From Moraxellaceae bacterium (GTDB lineage: Bacteria > Pseudomonadota > Gammaproteobacteria > Pseudomonadales > Moraxellaceae), in the NCBI GenBank assembly GCA_025363155.1, contig JANYEL010000037.1:1-41603 (forward strand): a DNA stretch of 41,603 bases, read 5' to 3'. The position numbers were made by a program, and so were the translations under genes. Below, in pieces: positions 8,958 through 18,195 of this stretch. Under the pieces are notes generated by a model that saw only the letters and a list, made by a program, of their open reading frames with translations, ran no database searches and was not told the DNA's origin. Position 1 is the stretch's first letter; each line of letters begins with the position of its first letter.

Positions 8958-8963
8958 TATAAT
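8958..8963 (+). promoter_or_regulatory. probable typA -10 element
   Basis: A perfect TATAAT lies 33 nt before the typA start. The TTGACC at 8922-8927 is too far away (30 nt) to be its -35, and no other -35 is convincing. That TTGACC belongs to the dyad TGACC-N4-GGTCA (8923-8936), which might be an operator. Confidence 0.4.
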
Positions 8964-8996
8964 GCCGCGTCTTTTTTAATTATTCGCGGCGTTTTC

Positions 8997-10829
8997 ATGT
9001 CTGAGTTACTGCACCTACGCAATATTGCCATCATCGCTCACGTTGACCATGGTAAAACAACACTTGTTGATAAACTTCTTCAACAATCAGGAACTTTTGG
9101 TGATCGTGCTGAAGCGGTTGAGCGCGTCATGGATTCGAACGCGATCGAAAAAGAACGCGGTATTACCATTTTGGCTAAAAATACAGCAATTCGCTGGACT
9201 GATAAAGAATCAGGTCAGATTTACGACATCAACATCGTAGATACCCCAGGACATGCTGACTTCGGTGGCGAAGTTGAGCGCGTATTGTCGATGGTTGACT
9301 CTGTATTGTTGCTGGTTGATGCGGTTGATGGCCCTATGCCACAAACTCGCTTCGTTACCATGAAAGCATTTGCTCAGGGTCTGAAGCCGATCGTTGTGAT
9401 CAACAAAGTTGACCGTCCAGGCGCGCGTCCAGATTGGGTTGTAGATCAAGTATTTGATCTGTTTGACAACCTCGGTGCAACCGAAGAACAACTCGATTTC
9501 CCAATCGTTTACGCATCTGCGATCAATGGTATTGCGGGTCTGTCCATCGAAACGATGGCAGAAGACATGACCCCGCTGTTCGAAACTGTCATCGCTAAAG
9601 TAGCGCCGCCAGAAGTCGATCCAGAAGGTCCGTTCCAAATGCAGATTTCTAGCCTTGATTACTCAAGCTATCTCGGTGTTATCGGGATTGGCCGTATTCA
9701 ACGTGGTGCGGTTAAAACCAACACCCAAGTTGCAATCATCGACAAAGAAGGCAATAAGCGTAACGGTCGCGTATTAAAAATCATGGGTTACCATGGGCTT
9801 GATCGTATCGATGTGGACAGTGCACGCGCTGGCGATATCGTTTGTGTGACGGGTATGGAAGGTTTGAATATTTCTGATACGTTGTGTGATCCACTCAACG
9901 TTGAAGCATTGCCGCCACTGACTGTGGATGAGCCGACTGTTAGCATGCAATTCCAAGTTAACAACTCACCTTTTGCTGGTAAAGAAGGTAAGTATGTAAC
10001 TTCACGTTCGATTCGTGATCGTTTAGATCGTGAGTTGATTCATAACGTGGCATTGCGTGTTGAAGATACAGATTCTCCAGATCGTTTCATCGTTTCTGGT
10101 CGCGGTGAATTGCATCTGTCTGTTCTGATCGAAAACATGCGTCGTGAAGGCTTTGAAATGGGTGTTTCTCGCCCACAAGTCATCATGAAAGAAATCGATG
10201 GCGTGAAGTCTGAGCCATACGAAAACGTCATGTTTGATGTTGAAGATCAACATCAAGGCGGCGTGATGGAGCAAATGGGCTTACGTCGCGGCGAAATGAC
10301 CAATATGGAAGTGGATGGTAAAGGTCGTACCCGTATTGAAGCGACTGTGCCTTCACGTGGTTTGATCGGTTTCCGTTCTGAGTTCTTGACCATGACTTCA
10401 GGTACTGGAATCATGACTTCAAGCTTCTCCCATTACGGTCCATCACAGACTGGTTCTGTGGCTAAACGCCAAAACGGTGTGTTGGTATCGATGGTTCAAG
10501 GTACTGTATTGGGTTATGCATTGTTCACATTGCAAGAACGTGGTCGCTTGTTTGCATACCCACAACTTGAAGTGTACGAAGGCATGATCGTTGGTATCAA
10601 TTCGCGTAGCGATGATATGGCGGTTAACCCAACTAAAGCTAAACAGCTGACCAACGTCCGTGCCAGTGGTACTGATGAAGCGATTGCTTTGGTTCCACCG
10701 ATTCGTCATACCCTTGAGCAAGCGCTTGAGTTTATTGAAGATGATGAGTTGGTTGAAGTTACACCGAAGTCTATTCGTCTGCGTAAGCGCTGGTTGACTG
10801 AAGGCGAACGTAAGCGTAACGGTCGTTAA
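8997..10829 (+). CDS. typA: ribosome-associated GTPase TypA/BipA
   Basis: TypA/BipA is an EF-G-like GTPase that binds 70S ribosomes and supports 50S assembly and growth under cold or stress. It is 610 residues from the ATG at 8997 ([20 protein letters not shown]); an upstream in-frame TTG at 8922 would add 25 unrelated residues across the promoter and is rejected. The GTPase motifs are HVDHGKTT (15-22), ERGITI (53-58), DTPGHADF (82-89) and NKVD (136-139). The BipA-specific C-terminal domain, with [10 protein letters not shown] and [18 protein letters not shown], is complete. It is monocistronic and followed by a strong terminator. Confidence 0.97.
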   Translation: MSELLHLRNIAIIAHVDHGKTTLVDKLLQQSGTFGDRAEAVERVMDSNAIEKERGITILAKNTAIRWTDKESGQIYDINIVDTPGHADFGGEVERVLSMVDSVLLLVDAVDGPMPQTRFVTMKAFAQGLKPIVVINKVDRPGARPDWVVDQVFDLFDNLGATEEQLDFPIVYASAINGIAGLSIETMAEDMTPLFETVIAKVAPPEVDPEGPFQMQISSLDYSSYLGVIGIGRIQRGAVKTNTQVAIIDKEGNKRNGRVLKIMGYHGLDRIDVDSARAGDIVCVTGMEGLNISDTLCDPLNVEALPPLTVDEPTVSMQFQVNNSPFAGKEGKYVTSRSIRDRLDRELIHNVALRVEDTDSPDRFIVSGRGELHLSVLIENMRREGFEMGVSRPQVIMKEIDGVKSEPYENVMFDVEDQHQGGVMEQMGLRRGEMTNMEVDGKGRTRIEATVPSRGLIGFRSEFLTMTSGTGIMTSSFSHYGPSQTGSVAKRQNGVLVSMVQGTVLGYALFTLQERGRLFAYPQLEVYEGMIVGINSRSDDMAVNPTKAKQLTNVRASGTDEAIALVPPIRHTLEQALEFIEDDELVEVTPKSIRLRKRWLTEGERKRNGR

Positions 10830-10844
10830 TCTTTCGTTTGATTC

Positions 10845-10879
10845 AAAAAACGCCGTCAATATGAATTGACGGCGTTTTT
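10845..10879 (+). terminator. typA intrinsic terminator
   Basis: A perfect 10-bp stem, CGCCGTCAAT (10851-10860) with ATTGACGGCG (10865-10874), has the tetraloop ATGA. Six A precede it and five T follow. Confidence 0.93.
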
Positions 10880-11084
10880 ATTTGTTTGTGATAACTGGTA
10901 GCTATTTCGCGATATGATTGCTTGATTAATCGAATAATTTAGTTAAAACATACAGCAAGATACTCGAAAGTTCTTTAAAAACAGTGTATATATTCTTTAA
11001 CGGATTGAGGGGCGTATTGATGTTTACTCGATTAAAAAGTAATACTAAATTTTTGTTCTCATCATAATTTTTGGAGTCATGTTC

Positions 11085-11513
11085 ATGAGTATCGTACAAG
11101 AATTTAAAACTTTTGCCATCAAGGGCAATATGATCGATTTGGCGGTCGGTGTGATCATCGGTGCTGCGTTTGGTAAAATTATCGATTCATTGGTCAATGA
11201 TCTCATCATGCCAATCATTTCTTTTATCCTCGGCGGAAAGGTGGATTTCTCAAAACTGTTTTTCGTTTTGGGTGATAACCCACAGCATCTTGCCACTTTA
11301 GATGCCTTGAAGAAAGCGGATGTGGCTGTACTTGCTTATGGTAACTTTATTACCATTATGATTAATTTCCTGTTGTTGGCTGCGGTCGTCTTTATGATGG
11401 TGAAAGCAGTGAATAAAATGAAGAGCAATGAACCAGTGCCAGCACCCGCTGCGACGCCTGAAGATGTTGCACTGTTACGTGAAATTCGTGATGAGTTACG
11501 TCGCCGTCCATAA
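11085..11513 (+). CDS. mscL: large-conductance mechanosensitive channel
   Basis: MscL is a homopentameric inner-membrane channel that opens under osmotic downshock to release solutes. The protein is 142 residues (E. coli has 136). The N-terminal helix [10 protein letters not shown] is followed by TM1 ([21 protein letters not shown]) with its conserved glycine-rich pore face, a periplasmic loop, TM2 near residues 80-103 ([19 protein letters not shown]) and a cytoplasmic helix carrying EIRDEL. I chose ATG 11085 because GGAG (11073-11076) is 8 nt away. An ATG two codons earlier (11079) would sit only 2 nt from it. A bidirectional terminator follows. Confidence 0.96.
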   Translation: MSIVQEFKTFAIKGNMIDLAVGVIIGAAFGKIIDSLVNDLIMPIISFILGGKVDFSKLFFVLGDNPQHLATLDALKKADVAVLAYGNFITIMINFLLLAAVVFMMVKAVNKMKSNEPVPAPAATPEDVALLREIRDELRRRP

Positions 11514-11530
11514 TTGAGTACGGTTCTCAT

Positions 11531-11559
11531 AAAAAAACGACCCTATAGGTCGTTTTTTT
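11531..11559. terminator. bidirectional intrinsic terminator
   Basis: Seven A plus CGACC (11531-11542) pair perfectly with GGTCG plus seven T (11548-11559) around CTATA. It serves mscL (+) and the small exported-protein gene (-), which converge on it. Confidence 0.93.
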
Positions 11560-11585
11560 ATGAATAAAATTTTGATGTGATAGAC

Positions 11586-11960
11586 TTATTGAGCATCACT
11601 TTCATGCATTGCACGCGCGCCACGATTCTGATTGTCTTGACCTTCAGTGCAACCGAGACAGCGTAGAAATGTCATTTTAGCAGGATCAACCACGAGTCTT
11701 TCTGCACTTTCACCGACATTGCCGCCCAAAGCACTGAATGGCAAAGTAACAACAAACAAACCAGCACCAATGATGGTCGCAGCAAGACCAACAGGTCGTA
11801 CGAGCCCTGCATCAATCCCCATAGCCCAAACGGTAGGGCGGTTCATTGAACTATCCTCAACAACATCTGCAGATGCTGCCATTGATACACTCATCATGCT
11901 GGCTAAAGCAATTGCGCTAATAGTGCGTTTCATTTTTTTTCCTTGACTCAAAGTGTCCAT
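11586..11960 (-). CDS. small exported protein of unknown function
   Basis: The protein is 124 residues with a signal peptide (MKRTISAIALASMMSVSMAASA) and then one hydrophobic stretch (LAATIIGAGLFVVTLPFSAL), so it may be a membrane or periplasmic protein. The LVVDPAKMTFLRCLGCTEG tail resembles small proteins in Pseudomonas and Acinetobacter, often loosely labelled multidrug transporter without evidence. There are two possible starts. ATG 11960 has a strong AAAGGAG 6 nt away. ATG 11933 (MKRT) has AAGGA 8 nt away and gives a more ordinary signal peptide. A promoter (11986-12014) fits either. Its function is unknown. Confidence 0.75.
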   Translation of the reverse strand: MDTLSQGKKMKRTISAIALASMMSVSMAASADVVEDSSMNRPTVWAMGIDAGLVRPVGLAATIIGAGLFVVTLPFSALGGNVGESAERLVVDPAKMTFLRCLGCTEGQDNQNRGARAMHESDAQ

Positions 11961-11985
11961 GACATACTCCTTTATTATTACTGTG

Positions 11986-12014
11986 ACTGTACCGCTAGTC
12001 CGTCAGTCTTGCAA
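11986..12014 (-). promoter_or_regulatory. candidate promoter of the small exported-protein gene
   Basis: Read on the minus strand, TTGCAA (12014-12009) and TACAGT (11991-11986) are separated by exactly 17 nt. Each matches the sigma-70 consensus at four of six positions. A start about 7 nt downstream would leave a leader of roughly 20 nt ahead of ATG 11960. Confidence 0.45.
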
Positions 12015-12041
12015 GTGTTTGCATGATTGGCGAACATTTAT

Positions 12042-12875
12042 TCATATTGGATTATCAAATTTTTGACAATCAGGACAAAAAGCACTGGCTCGCTGACCGA
12101 TTCTAATGGTCTCGATCAATGTGCTACAACGATGACATGGTTCCTTAGCACGACCATAAACATCGAGTGTTTGCTGAAAATAACCATTTTCGCCTAAGCC
12201 ATTGACGTAATCTTTGAGCGTTGAGCCGCCAAGTGCAATTGCTGCGGCTAATATCCGTTTAATTTCATCCGTCAGCGCCGTTACTTCTGCCAAAGTTAAA
12301 CTCTTGGCAGGTCGGAGAGGGTGGATGTGAGTGTGGAATAGCGCTTCGGTTGCGTAGATATTCCCGACACCAACGACGATATGGTTATCCATGATGACGG
12401 TTTTAATCGCGGCTGTTTTATTCTGAATCTTTTGCCACAGATAGTCAGTATTGAAATCATCAGTCAATGGTTCAGGCGCGAGTTTGCTGAGTAATGTCTG
12501 TGTGTTGTCGTTAAGCCAGAGGATTGAACCGAAACGGCGCGGGTCATGGTAGCGCAGTTGGATATGCTCAAAACTAATGAGCACATGATCATGTTTGCGT
12601 AGATCCCGCTCAGGCTCTACTAAGGTGAGGCTACCCGACATACCGAGGTGTAACAGTGCAATATTCTGCTCAACACCACCTGCTTGTCCAAAATACGCCA
12701 GAATATATTTTGCGCGCCGTTCAAGACGCAGCAAGGTTTGACCTTGCAGTTGATCTAGGTCGTTGGGAACAGGCCAGCGTAGGCTCGATTGATGAACGAC
12801 AACGGTTGTAACCTTTTGCCCGATGAGAGGTGCAAGGCTGTTCTTAGTCGTTTCAACTTCAGGAAGCTCAGGCAT
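12042..12875 (-). CDS. mutM: formamidopyrimidine-DNA glycosylase (Fpg/MutM)
   Basis: This bifunctional base-excision enzyme removes 8-oxoguanine and formamidopyrimidines and cuts the abasic site. The 277-residue product begins MPELPEVET, which supplies the catalytic Pro (position 1 after Met removal) and Glu. The beta-hairpin lysine lies in RRAKYIL. The helix-two-turn-helix region (GVGNIYATEALF) precedes a C-terminal zinc finger with CHRC and CPDC pairs and the DNA-contacting GQRASAFCPDCQ. The open frame extends 40 codons further upstream into ubiB, but PELPEVE fixes the start. The ATG overlaps the ubiB stop as TAATG, so translation is probably coupled. Confidence 0.96.
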   Translation of the reverse strand: MPELPEVETTKNSLAPLIGQKVTTVVVHQSSLRWPVPNDLDQLQGQTLLRLERRAKYILAYFGQAGGVEQNIALLHLGMSGSLTLVEPERDLRKHDHVLISFEHIQLRYHDPRRFGSILWLNDNTQTLLSKLAPEPLTDDFNTDYLWQKIQNKTAAIKTVIMDNHIVVGVGNIYATEALFHTHIHPLRPAKSLTLAEVTALTDEIKRILAAAIALGGSTLKDYVNGLGENGYFQQTLDVYGRAKEPCHRCSTLIETIRIGQRASAFCPDCQKFDNPI

Positions 12876-14491
12876 TAGATCAGAACACGCCACAGGACGA
12901 CGATAAAGGCCAAAACGATCATGATGCTCGCAATCGGCCAAGGTGCTTGCGCAGCGATCGCGAGGAGGCCAATAAAGCCACTGCCAGCCAGCCAATCACG
13001 TCGGCGAGTCTGGATGATGTCCATACGCAGTTGTTGTAGCTCGCGCCACTGTTTGTCCTGCCAAGCGCCTTGCTGACGCAATCCGTGCAGGCTATCAACC
13101 ATCAGTGCAGGTAGATCAGTCGCACCCATCAATAAATCAGGCAGTTGCTGTCCAAAATCACGAAGCGCTTTCATTGGATTCATGCGCTCACTGACCCATT
13201 CAGTCAGAATCGGTTTAGCGAGTTTCCAAATATCGAGTTGCGGATACAAGTCACGTCCTAAGCCTTCAACATGGACTAAAGTTTTCAACAGCAACATCAA
13301 TTGCGGTGGAATTTCGAGGTGATAGCGGCGCGCAATATCCATGACTTGCATGAGAATGCCAGCAAAATCCAATTGATCCATAGGTTTCGAGATCATTGGA
13401 CTGACAACGCGGCGCATATCACGGGTGAGTGCGTTTTGGTCAGTGCCTTGCGGAATCCAGCCGGCTTGATGGACGATTTGAATTAGCTGGGTGAAATTGC
13501 TTTGAATGACAGCGAGTAATATGCGGGCAATGACGAGACGATCAGTGTCAGAGAGCTCGCCCATAATCGCACAATCCAACGCAATAAAGCGTGGTTCGGC
13601 GGGATTGAGCGTTTCGATAAAGACATTGCCTGGATGCATGTCAGCATGGAAGAAGTTATCGCGGAACACTTGGGTAAAGAAAATCGTTAAACCTTTTTCT
13701 GCAAGTTTGGCGCGATCCATGCCGAGGCGTTCAAAAGTGGCTAGATCAGACACGGGCGCACCGACAATGCGTTCGGCAATCATCACATCGGTGGTGCTGC
13801 TATACACTTCGGGTACGTACATCATCGATGAACCCAAGAAGTTATGCCGCATTTGCATGGTATTGGCGGCTTCGAGGTTCAAATCGAGTTCGTTCAGAAT
13901 CACTTGGCGATAATCGTCGATCACTTTGCTGAGATGGAGTGCACGTGCTGCTTCAACGCGGACTTCTAACCAATGTCCAATCCATGCCAATATTTCAAAG
14001 TCTTGGATGATTTGCGGACGAATATTTGGGCGCACGATTTTGACGATGACTTCACGACCATCATGCAGTGCAGCAGTATGCACTTGAGCAATCGATGCTG
14101 CAGCAAGCGGTTGCACATCAAAACGCGCAAATTGTGCTTCTAGCGAAGTCCCCAGTGAGGTTTCGACACGCTCTTTGGCTTCTTCATAGGAAAATGGCGG
14201 TACGCGGTCTTGTAGTAGCGTCAGTTGCTCGAGCAAATCAGGTGGAATGAGGTCGCGCCGTGTGGATAGCAATTGCCCCAGCTTAATAAACAACACGCCC
14301 ATTTCCTGGAGTGCGTTTTTAAAGCGTGCAGGATCTTGGGTGTTGTTATTCCAAGCCGCTGGATGTAGACGGATCGCCGTCATTGCAGGACGTGCTTTAC
14401 TTGGGATTTGATCGGCAGGAATCAGTGTATCCAGACGATAGTAGGCGGCAATACGCCAAAGTTCAAGCAAGCGAGCGCGATGAGGAATCAT
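12875..14491 (-). CDS. ubiB: ubiquinone biosynthesis atypical kinase/ATPase UbiB
   Basis: UbiB is a membrane-bound member of the ADCK/COQ8 kinase-like family needed for ubiquinone synthesis, probably as an ATPase that helps extract lipid intermediates. It is 538 residues (E. coli has 546). Landmarks: the KxGQ motif FIKLGQ at 69-73; the Ala-rich nucleotide loop AAASIAQVH at 130-138, typical of this family instead of a Gly-rich loop; Lys151 in VIVKIVRP; the catalytic HADMHPGN at 282-289; and the metal-binding LDCAIMG around Asp306. Two C-terminal transmembrane helices (about 495-538) anchor it. It lies downstream of ubiE and ubiJ on the same strand. Confidence 0.96.
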   Translation of the reverse strand: MIPHRARLLELWRIAAYYRLDTLIPADQIPSKARPAMTAIRLHPAAWNNNTQDPARFKNALQEMGVLFIKLGQLLSTRRDLIPPDLLEQLTLLQDRVPPFSYEEAKERVETSLGTSLEAQFARFDVQPLAAASIAQVHTAALHDGREVIVKIVRPNIRPQIIQDFEILAWIGHWLEVRVEAARALHLSKVIDDYRQVILNELDLNLEAANTMQMRHNFLGSSMMYVPEVYSSTTDVMIAERIVGAPVSDLATFERLGMDRAKLAEKGLTIFFTQVFRDNFFHADMHPGNVFIETLNPAEPRFIALDCAIMGELSDTDRLVIARILLAVIQSNFTQLIQIVHQAGWIPQGTDQNALTRDMRRVVSPMISKPMDQLDFAGILMQVMDIARRYHLEIPPQLMLLLKTLVHVEGLGRDLYPQLDIWKLAKPILTEWVSERMNPMKALRDFGQQLPDLLMGATDLPALMVDSLHGLRQQGAWQDKQWRELQQLRMDIIQTRRRDWLAGSGFIGLLAIAAQAPWPIASIMIVLAFIVVLWRVLI

Positions 14492-14600
14492 GATTGGGCT
14501 AGGCTCATAGTTGTGCTCATAGATAAGTTCATATTTTGATTTGGAGTGATCGGTAGGTCACTGCGGGAATCCGTATTGATCTGTTGAATATAAAGCATAA

Positions 14601-15293
14601 TCATTGTTGTATTTGCTCAGCTTGTAAGCGAGCTACACGTGCCTGTAGGCGTTCAACATCTGATTGCACATCAAGCATATTTTCAGAAAATTGTTCCGCT
14701 TGCCAACGTGGGGCAAACAGTTCGCTATCTTCTTGAACCCATTCTTCACTATTAGCCACAAAGGTTTTGCGGGCTTGTTTGAACGCGTCCTGACCTTGCT
14801 TGAGGAAGGTTCCGATTTGCTGCGCTGGCATATCGCCGATTAATGGCGCTAATTTGCCTGCAATATCAGGTTCGGCTTGCGCCATGATTTTTTGTAAGGC
14901 TTGAAGCAAGGACATATCGCCTTGAATCGGTAAATTGCCCGTGCTGCCCGCTTTTGCGCCGATTAGCTTGGCTAATGCCACTAGATGCGGAACATGTAAG
15001 GTGGTTGTCGCTTGAACAGGCGCATGTCTCCTGTCATATGGACGTTGTTCAAACACTGAAACGGTAGTTGTTTCAGGTTGTCCGAGTGCAGTCGGCGATA
15101 AGCGAACTCGCCCATGATCAAACAGGACATCGACCGATAAACTCGGCACATCAATGACGATGCGCAGCAGTTTAGCTGATGGATTGTTTGCACTACCTGC
15201 CAATTGATCGAAGCCCAAGCGCGTCGCGGCATCGAGATCAATCCAGTCATTGAGCAAACGCTCAAATGCAGCAAGGGCAAGGGTCGCAATCAT
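14601..15293 (-). CDS. ubiJ: ubiquinone biosynthesis accessory factor UbiJ (SCP2 domain)
   Basis: UbiJ is a soluble lipid-binding scaffold of the aerobic Ubi metabolon. The 230-residue protein has an N-terminal SCP2-like domain (about residues 1-145) and a C-terminal helical tail, ending in a heptad-rich coiled coil (VQSDVERLQARVARLQAEQI). This matches the UbiJ plan, although E. coli UbiJ is shorter (about 200 residues). Sequence conservation in this family is low, so the name rests mainly on the SCP2 pattern, the coiled coil and the position between ubiE and ubiB. The ribosome-binding site is weak. Confidence 0.9.
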   Translation of the reverse strand: MIATLALAAFERLLNDWIDLDAATRLGFDQLAGSANNPSAKLLRIVIDVPSLSVDVLFDHGRVRLSPTALGQPETTTVSVFEQRPYDRRHAPVQATTTLHVPHLVALAKLIGAKAGSTGNLPIQGDMSLLQALQKIMAQAEPDIAGKLAPLIGDMPAQQIGTFLKQGQDAFKQARKTFVANSEEWVQEDSELFAPRWQAEQFSENMLDVQSDVERLQARVARLQAEQIQQ

Positions 15294-15348
15294 ATTTTAT
15301 AGTCCGATATCATTCATTTGAGTCGCGTTCATTCACATCAAAAACAGA

Positions 15349-16236
15349 TTATTTAAATCCACGATGCAAGGCAACGATGCCACCCGTCATATTGTGGTAA
15401 TCGCAGCTTTGAAAGCCAGCGGTTTCCATCATTTGTTTAAGGGTGCGTTGATCTGGATGCATGCGAATCGATTCAGCGAGATAACGATAACTTTCTGCGT
15501 CATTGGTAATCAATTTTCCCAAAAATGGCAGTGCCGTAAATGAGTACAAATCATAAATTTTAGACAATGGCTCAAAGACTGGCTTCGAGAATTCCAATAC
15601 GAGTAAGCGACCACCTGGCTTAAGGACGCGATACATTGAGCGTAATGCGGCATCTTTGTCAGTGACATTGCGTAGACCAAAACTTATGGTGAGCAAGTCA
15701 AAACTTTCATCCGCAAACGGCGCTAACGTTTCAGCATTAGCGAGCACGAAATCTACGTTGCTACAGCCTGCATCCAGAAGGCGATCACGGCCGACATTGA
15801 GCATGGATTCGTTAATGTCAGAAAGCACCACACGACCTGTCGCTCCGACTTCACGACTAAAGACTTTGGCTAAATCGCCTGTTCCACCGGCAATATCCAG
15901 CACATGCTGACCGCGACGCACACCTGACAAGGTAATCGCAAAGCGCTTCCAAAGACGGTGAATGCCCATCGACATCAAATCATTCATCAAGTCATATTTT
16001 GCGGCAACAGAATGGAAGACTTCGGCTACTTTGGCTTGTTTTTCAGCCGTTGGAACGGTTTTAAAGCCGAAATGGGTGGTTTCACCGACATTGCTCGAAG
16101 GAGTCTGTGTTTCTGTGCTACTGCCTTGAGTGTTTTGCGCCAACGTTTGTTGTTGTCCTTGTGGCGTTCCAGTTGGCAATGCTGAGGTATTAAATGGGCT
16201 TGCTGAGTTTGAGGCTGTATTGTCTTGAGCAGTCAT
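15349..16236 (-). CDS. ubiE: ubiquinone/menaquinone C-methyltransferase UbiE
   Basis: UbiE is the SAM-dependent C-methyltransferase of ubiquinone (and demethylmenaquinone) synthesis. Motif [10 protein letters not shown] is at about 112-120. [26 protein letters not shown] and VLEFSKP are all UbiE signatures. The protein starts with about 53 extra residues rich in Ser, Thr, Gln and Asn, before the usual THFGFKTV, so it is about 295 residues against about 250 in E. coli. Start choice: ATG 16236 has GGAAAA upstream, ATG 16248 is possible, and the longest frame begins at a GTG (16278). It is the first gene of a ubiE-ubiJ-ubiB-mutM series. Confidence 0.95.
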   Translation of the reverse strand: MTAQDNTASNSASPFNTSALPTGTPQGQQQTLAQNTQGSSTETQTPSSNVGETTHFGFKTVPTAEKQAKVAEVFHSVAAKYDLMNDLMSMGIHRLWKRFAITLSGVRRGQHVLDIAGGTGDLAKVFSREVGATGRVVLSDINESMLNVGRDRLLDAGCSNVDFVLANAETLAPFADESFDLLTISFGLRNVTDKDAALRSMYRVLKPGGRLLVLEFSKPVFEPLSKIYDLYSFTALPFLGKLITNDAESYRYLAESIRMHPDQRTLKQMMETAGFQSCDYHNMTGGIVALHRGFK

Positions 16237-16356
16237 TGTTTTTTCCATGCAAAAAAGGGGCAGTCGGCGTATTAGCACCAGATCATCACTTGAGATCTAG
16301 TCTACGTGATGTGATCAATTGGGTATAGCTTTAGTGCGTATTCTATTGTTATGAGA

Positions 16357-17070
16357 TTACCGTAAAAAGGGGTTGGGGGTATTTACTTGAATACGATCAA
16401 TAATTTCGCGTTCGTGCTTGGTAAAGACACCAATGAAGACTTCTGCCGATTTTAGTGGTTTCATGGCGGCAAAGCCTTCACCCAAAAAGGTATAAAGTGG
16501 ATCAAAATGATGTCGTTCTGCCGCGCCTTTAGACATTTTGAATGCACTTTGGACGATGAATGAGCGAACATATTTGTCCAAACTAAATCCAAGTTTATCT
16601 AGTAAATTTAATTGATGGATACGCGCTTCGGTTTGATTGGCTTGTTGATAAAGTCCCACCACATAGCCATCATCAATTTCGCCGTATTGATTGTATTGAA
16701 AGTCAGTGGTCATCAGCTGCGCGAGTTGTTGATCTAATTCAATACCGAGTACCGCCAGTTCTATGGCTTCACATCCAGTGATGATAGTGCTGGCAGGAAC
16801 CAAGCGTTCAAATTTTTTTGCGGCATTGATCACCCGTTCGAATTGTCCTGCTAAGGTCTCAAAATCTTCGCCGCCATAGAGACGTGTCAGGAAGTATTGG
16901 GTCATCAATTGATGGGCAGGAACAGCGAAAAGCGCCGCGTGCGTGTGCTGCATCCGTTTTTTTTGCCAGTTTTGTAATGCCGTGAGGCGAGTCGCCAGCT
17001 GGGGATTATGGTGAAACTCAAGAGTGCGATAATGATTGAGCAGCTCTTGCATGGGCGCAAAATTGGACAT
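16357..17070 (-). CDS. FFLEELY-type protein, downstream copy of a tandem pair
   Basis: This 237-residue, probably all-helical cytosolic protein has no signal peptide. It shares with its neighbour the blocks LEFHHNPQLA, QNWQKKRMQH, AVPAH-LTQYFL-LYGG, LDKYVRS and GFAAMKPLKSAEVF. The YFLTRLY segment corresponds to the motif after which the Acinetobacter family is named in public annotation (FFLEELY motif protein); its function is unknown. I chose the ATG at 17070 (MSNFAPM), because the paralogue has the equivalent MSSFAPM. A further nine codons upstream are open but hydrophobic and not shared. Confidence 0.8.
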   Translation of the reverse strand: MSNFAPMQELLNHYRTLEFHHNPQLATRLTALQNWQKKRMQHTHAALFAVPAHQLMTQYFLTRLYGGEDFETLAGQFERVINAAKKFERLVPASTIITGCEAIELAVLGIELDQQLAQLMTTDFQYNQYGEIDDGYVVGLYQQANQTEARIHQLNLLDKLGFSLDKYVRSFIVQSAFKMSKGAAERHHFDPLYTFLGEGFAAMKPLKSAEVFIGVFTKHEREIIDRIQVNTPNPFLR

Positions 17071-17177
17071 AAGAACTTTATAAAAATAGAAATGCACTGA
17101 AGGGTGAAGGATACCTTAAAAAGATATAGGCATGGAATCTAAGAATATTAACGTTTAGTTGTTCGATTGCTGATGAG

Positions 17178-17218
17178 ATTCAGGGTCAATAACACAAAAT
17201 TGATTATTGACCCTGAAT
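17178..17218. other. long perfect hairpin between the two FFLEELY-type genes
   Basis: ATTCAGGGTCAATAA (17178-17192) is a perfect 15-bp inverted repeat of TTATTGACCCTGAAT (17204-17218), with an 11-nt loop. It lies 22 nt beyond the stop of the upstream gene. It lacks a T-tract on either strand, so it may be a rho-independent terminator without the tail, an RNA-stabilising 3' hairpin or an operator. Confidence 0.7.
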
Positions 17219-17240
17219 GTTAACAAAGGGTTGTTTCCCA

Positions 17241-17996
17241 TTATGCCGTAGCTGTTTGAGATGTAGTCAGATGTTTGACGCGTCGAGAAAATGGATTTGG
17301 ATTGCCTGAATTAATCTCATCAATGACATCACGTTCAGCTTGGGTGAATTCACCAAAAAAAACTTCGGCTGATTTGAGCGGCTTCATCGCAGCAAATCCA
17401 TCATTCATAAAGGTATATAGCGCATTGAGTTGATAGCGCTGTGTCATGCCTTTAGATAGCCTGAAAATACCAAAGATGACTTTAGAACGGACATATTTAT
17501 CAAGGTTCAGTCCAAGTTCATCGAGCAGCTCGAGTTGGTGGAAGCGAGCTTCTGCTTGATCCGCTTGGCGATAGAGTTGAATCATGTGCTGATCATTAAT
17601 TGCAGGATCTTGATGATCGTCCAGTAAATCATGATCCATTAATTGGGCGAGTTGGTGGTCAAGTTCGATCGCAAGGACAGCCAGTTTGGTTGCTTTAAGG
17701 GCGGTGCGCACTGCGCTGTCAGGGAATAATCCTTCAAAAACTTTTGCCGCGCTCAGTACGCGTTCACATTGCTCAGCCAGCACATCAAAGTCAGTGCCAC
17801 TGTACAATTGCTCGAGAAAGTATTGCGTTATTAAATGATGTGCAGGGACCGCAAAAATGTCGGCATGTATATGCTGCATCCGCTTTTTTTGCCAGTTTTG
17901 TATCGCAGATAGCCGTGAGGCGAGTTGCGGATTATGATGGAACTCAAGCGCATGGTAACTGGCAAGGACTTGAATCATGGGTGCAAAACTGGACAT
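17241..17996 (-). CDS. FFLEELY-type protein, upstream copy of a tandem pair
   Basis: This 251-residue protein is clearly homologous to the next gene downstream over its whole length, with the same conserved blocks and the motif YFLEQLY, closer to FFLEELY than in the other copy. It is predicted to be helical and cytosolic, with many acidic residues. The C-terminus extends past the shared NPF ending by about 16 residues (RRVKHLTTSQTATA). The start at 17996 gives MSSFAPM; an ATG two codons earlier is equally possible. The function is unknown. The gene faces away from pap, with a 200-nt divergent region between them. Confidence 0.8.
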   Translation of the reverse strand: MSSFAPMIQVLASYHALEFHHNPQLASRLSAIQNWQKKRMQHIHADIFAVPAHHLITQYFLEQLYSGTDFDVLAEQCERVLSAAKVFEGLFPDSAVRTALKATKLAVLAIELDHQLAQLMDHDLLDDHQDPAINDQHMIQLYRQADQAEARFHQLELLDELGLNLDKYVRSKVIFGIFRLSKGMTQRYQLNALYTFMNDGFAAMKPLKSAEVFFGEFTQAERDVIDEINSGNPNPFSRRVKHLTTSQTATA

Positions 17997-18195
17997 AAGC
18001 ATTTTTCGTAAAATAGGTTAAAGTCAGGATGTGTTGTGTGCACCCAAGTATCAGGGTTCAATCAGTGGTAAGAATACTGATTAGTACAGTCGCACTTTTT
18101 AGCTGAAGAATGATAGAAAGGCAATAGCAAAAGATGCCGTGTGCATATTGCTCTGATCAAAGGTTAAGAAAGCTACTTCAAAGGAAGCTCAAAAA

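Noticed and set aside
8922-8996. Longer TypA starting at a TTG
   Set aside because: It would translate the promoter region (TATAAT at 8958) and adds residues absent from the family.
12876-12995. Forty extra N-terminal codons on MutM
   Set aside because: The enzyme must begin PELPEVE, because the N-terminal proline is catalytic; the extra codons are ubiB read in another frame.
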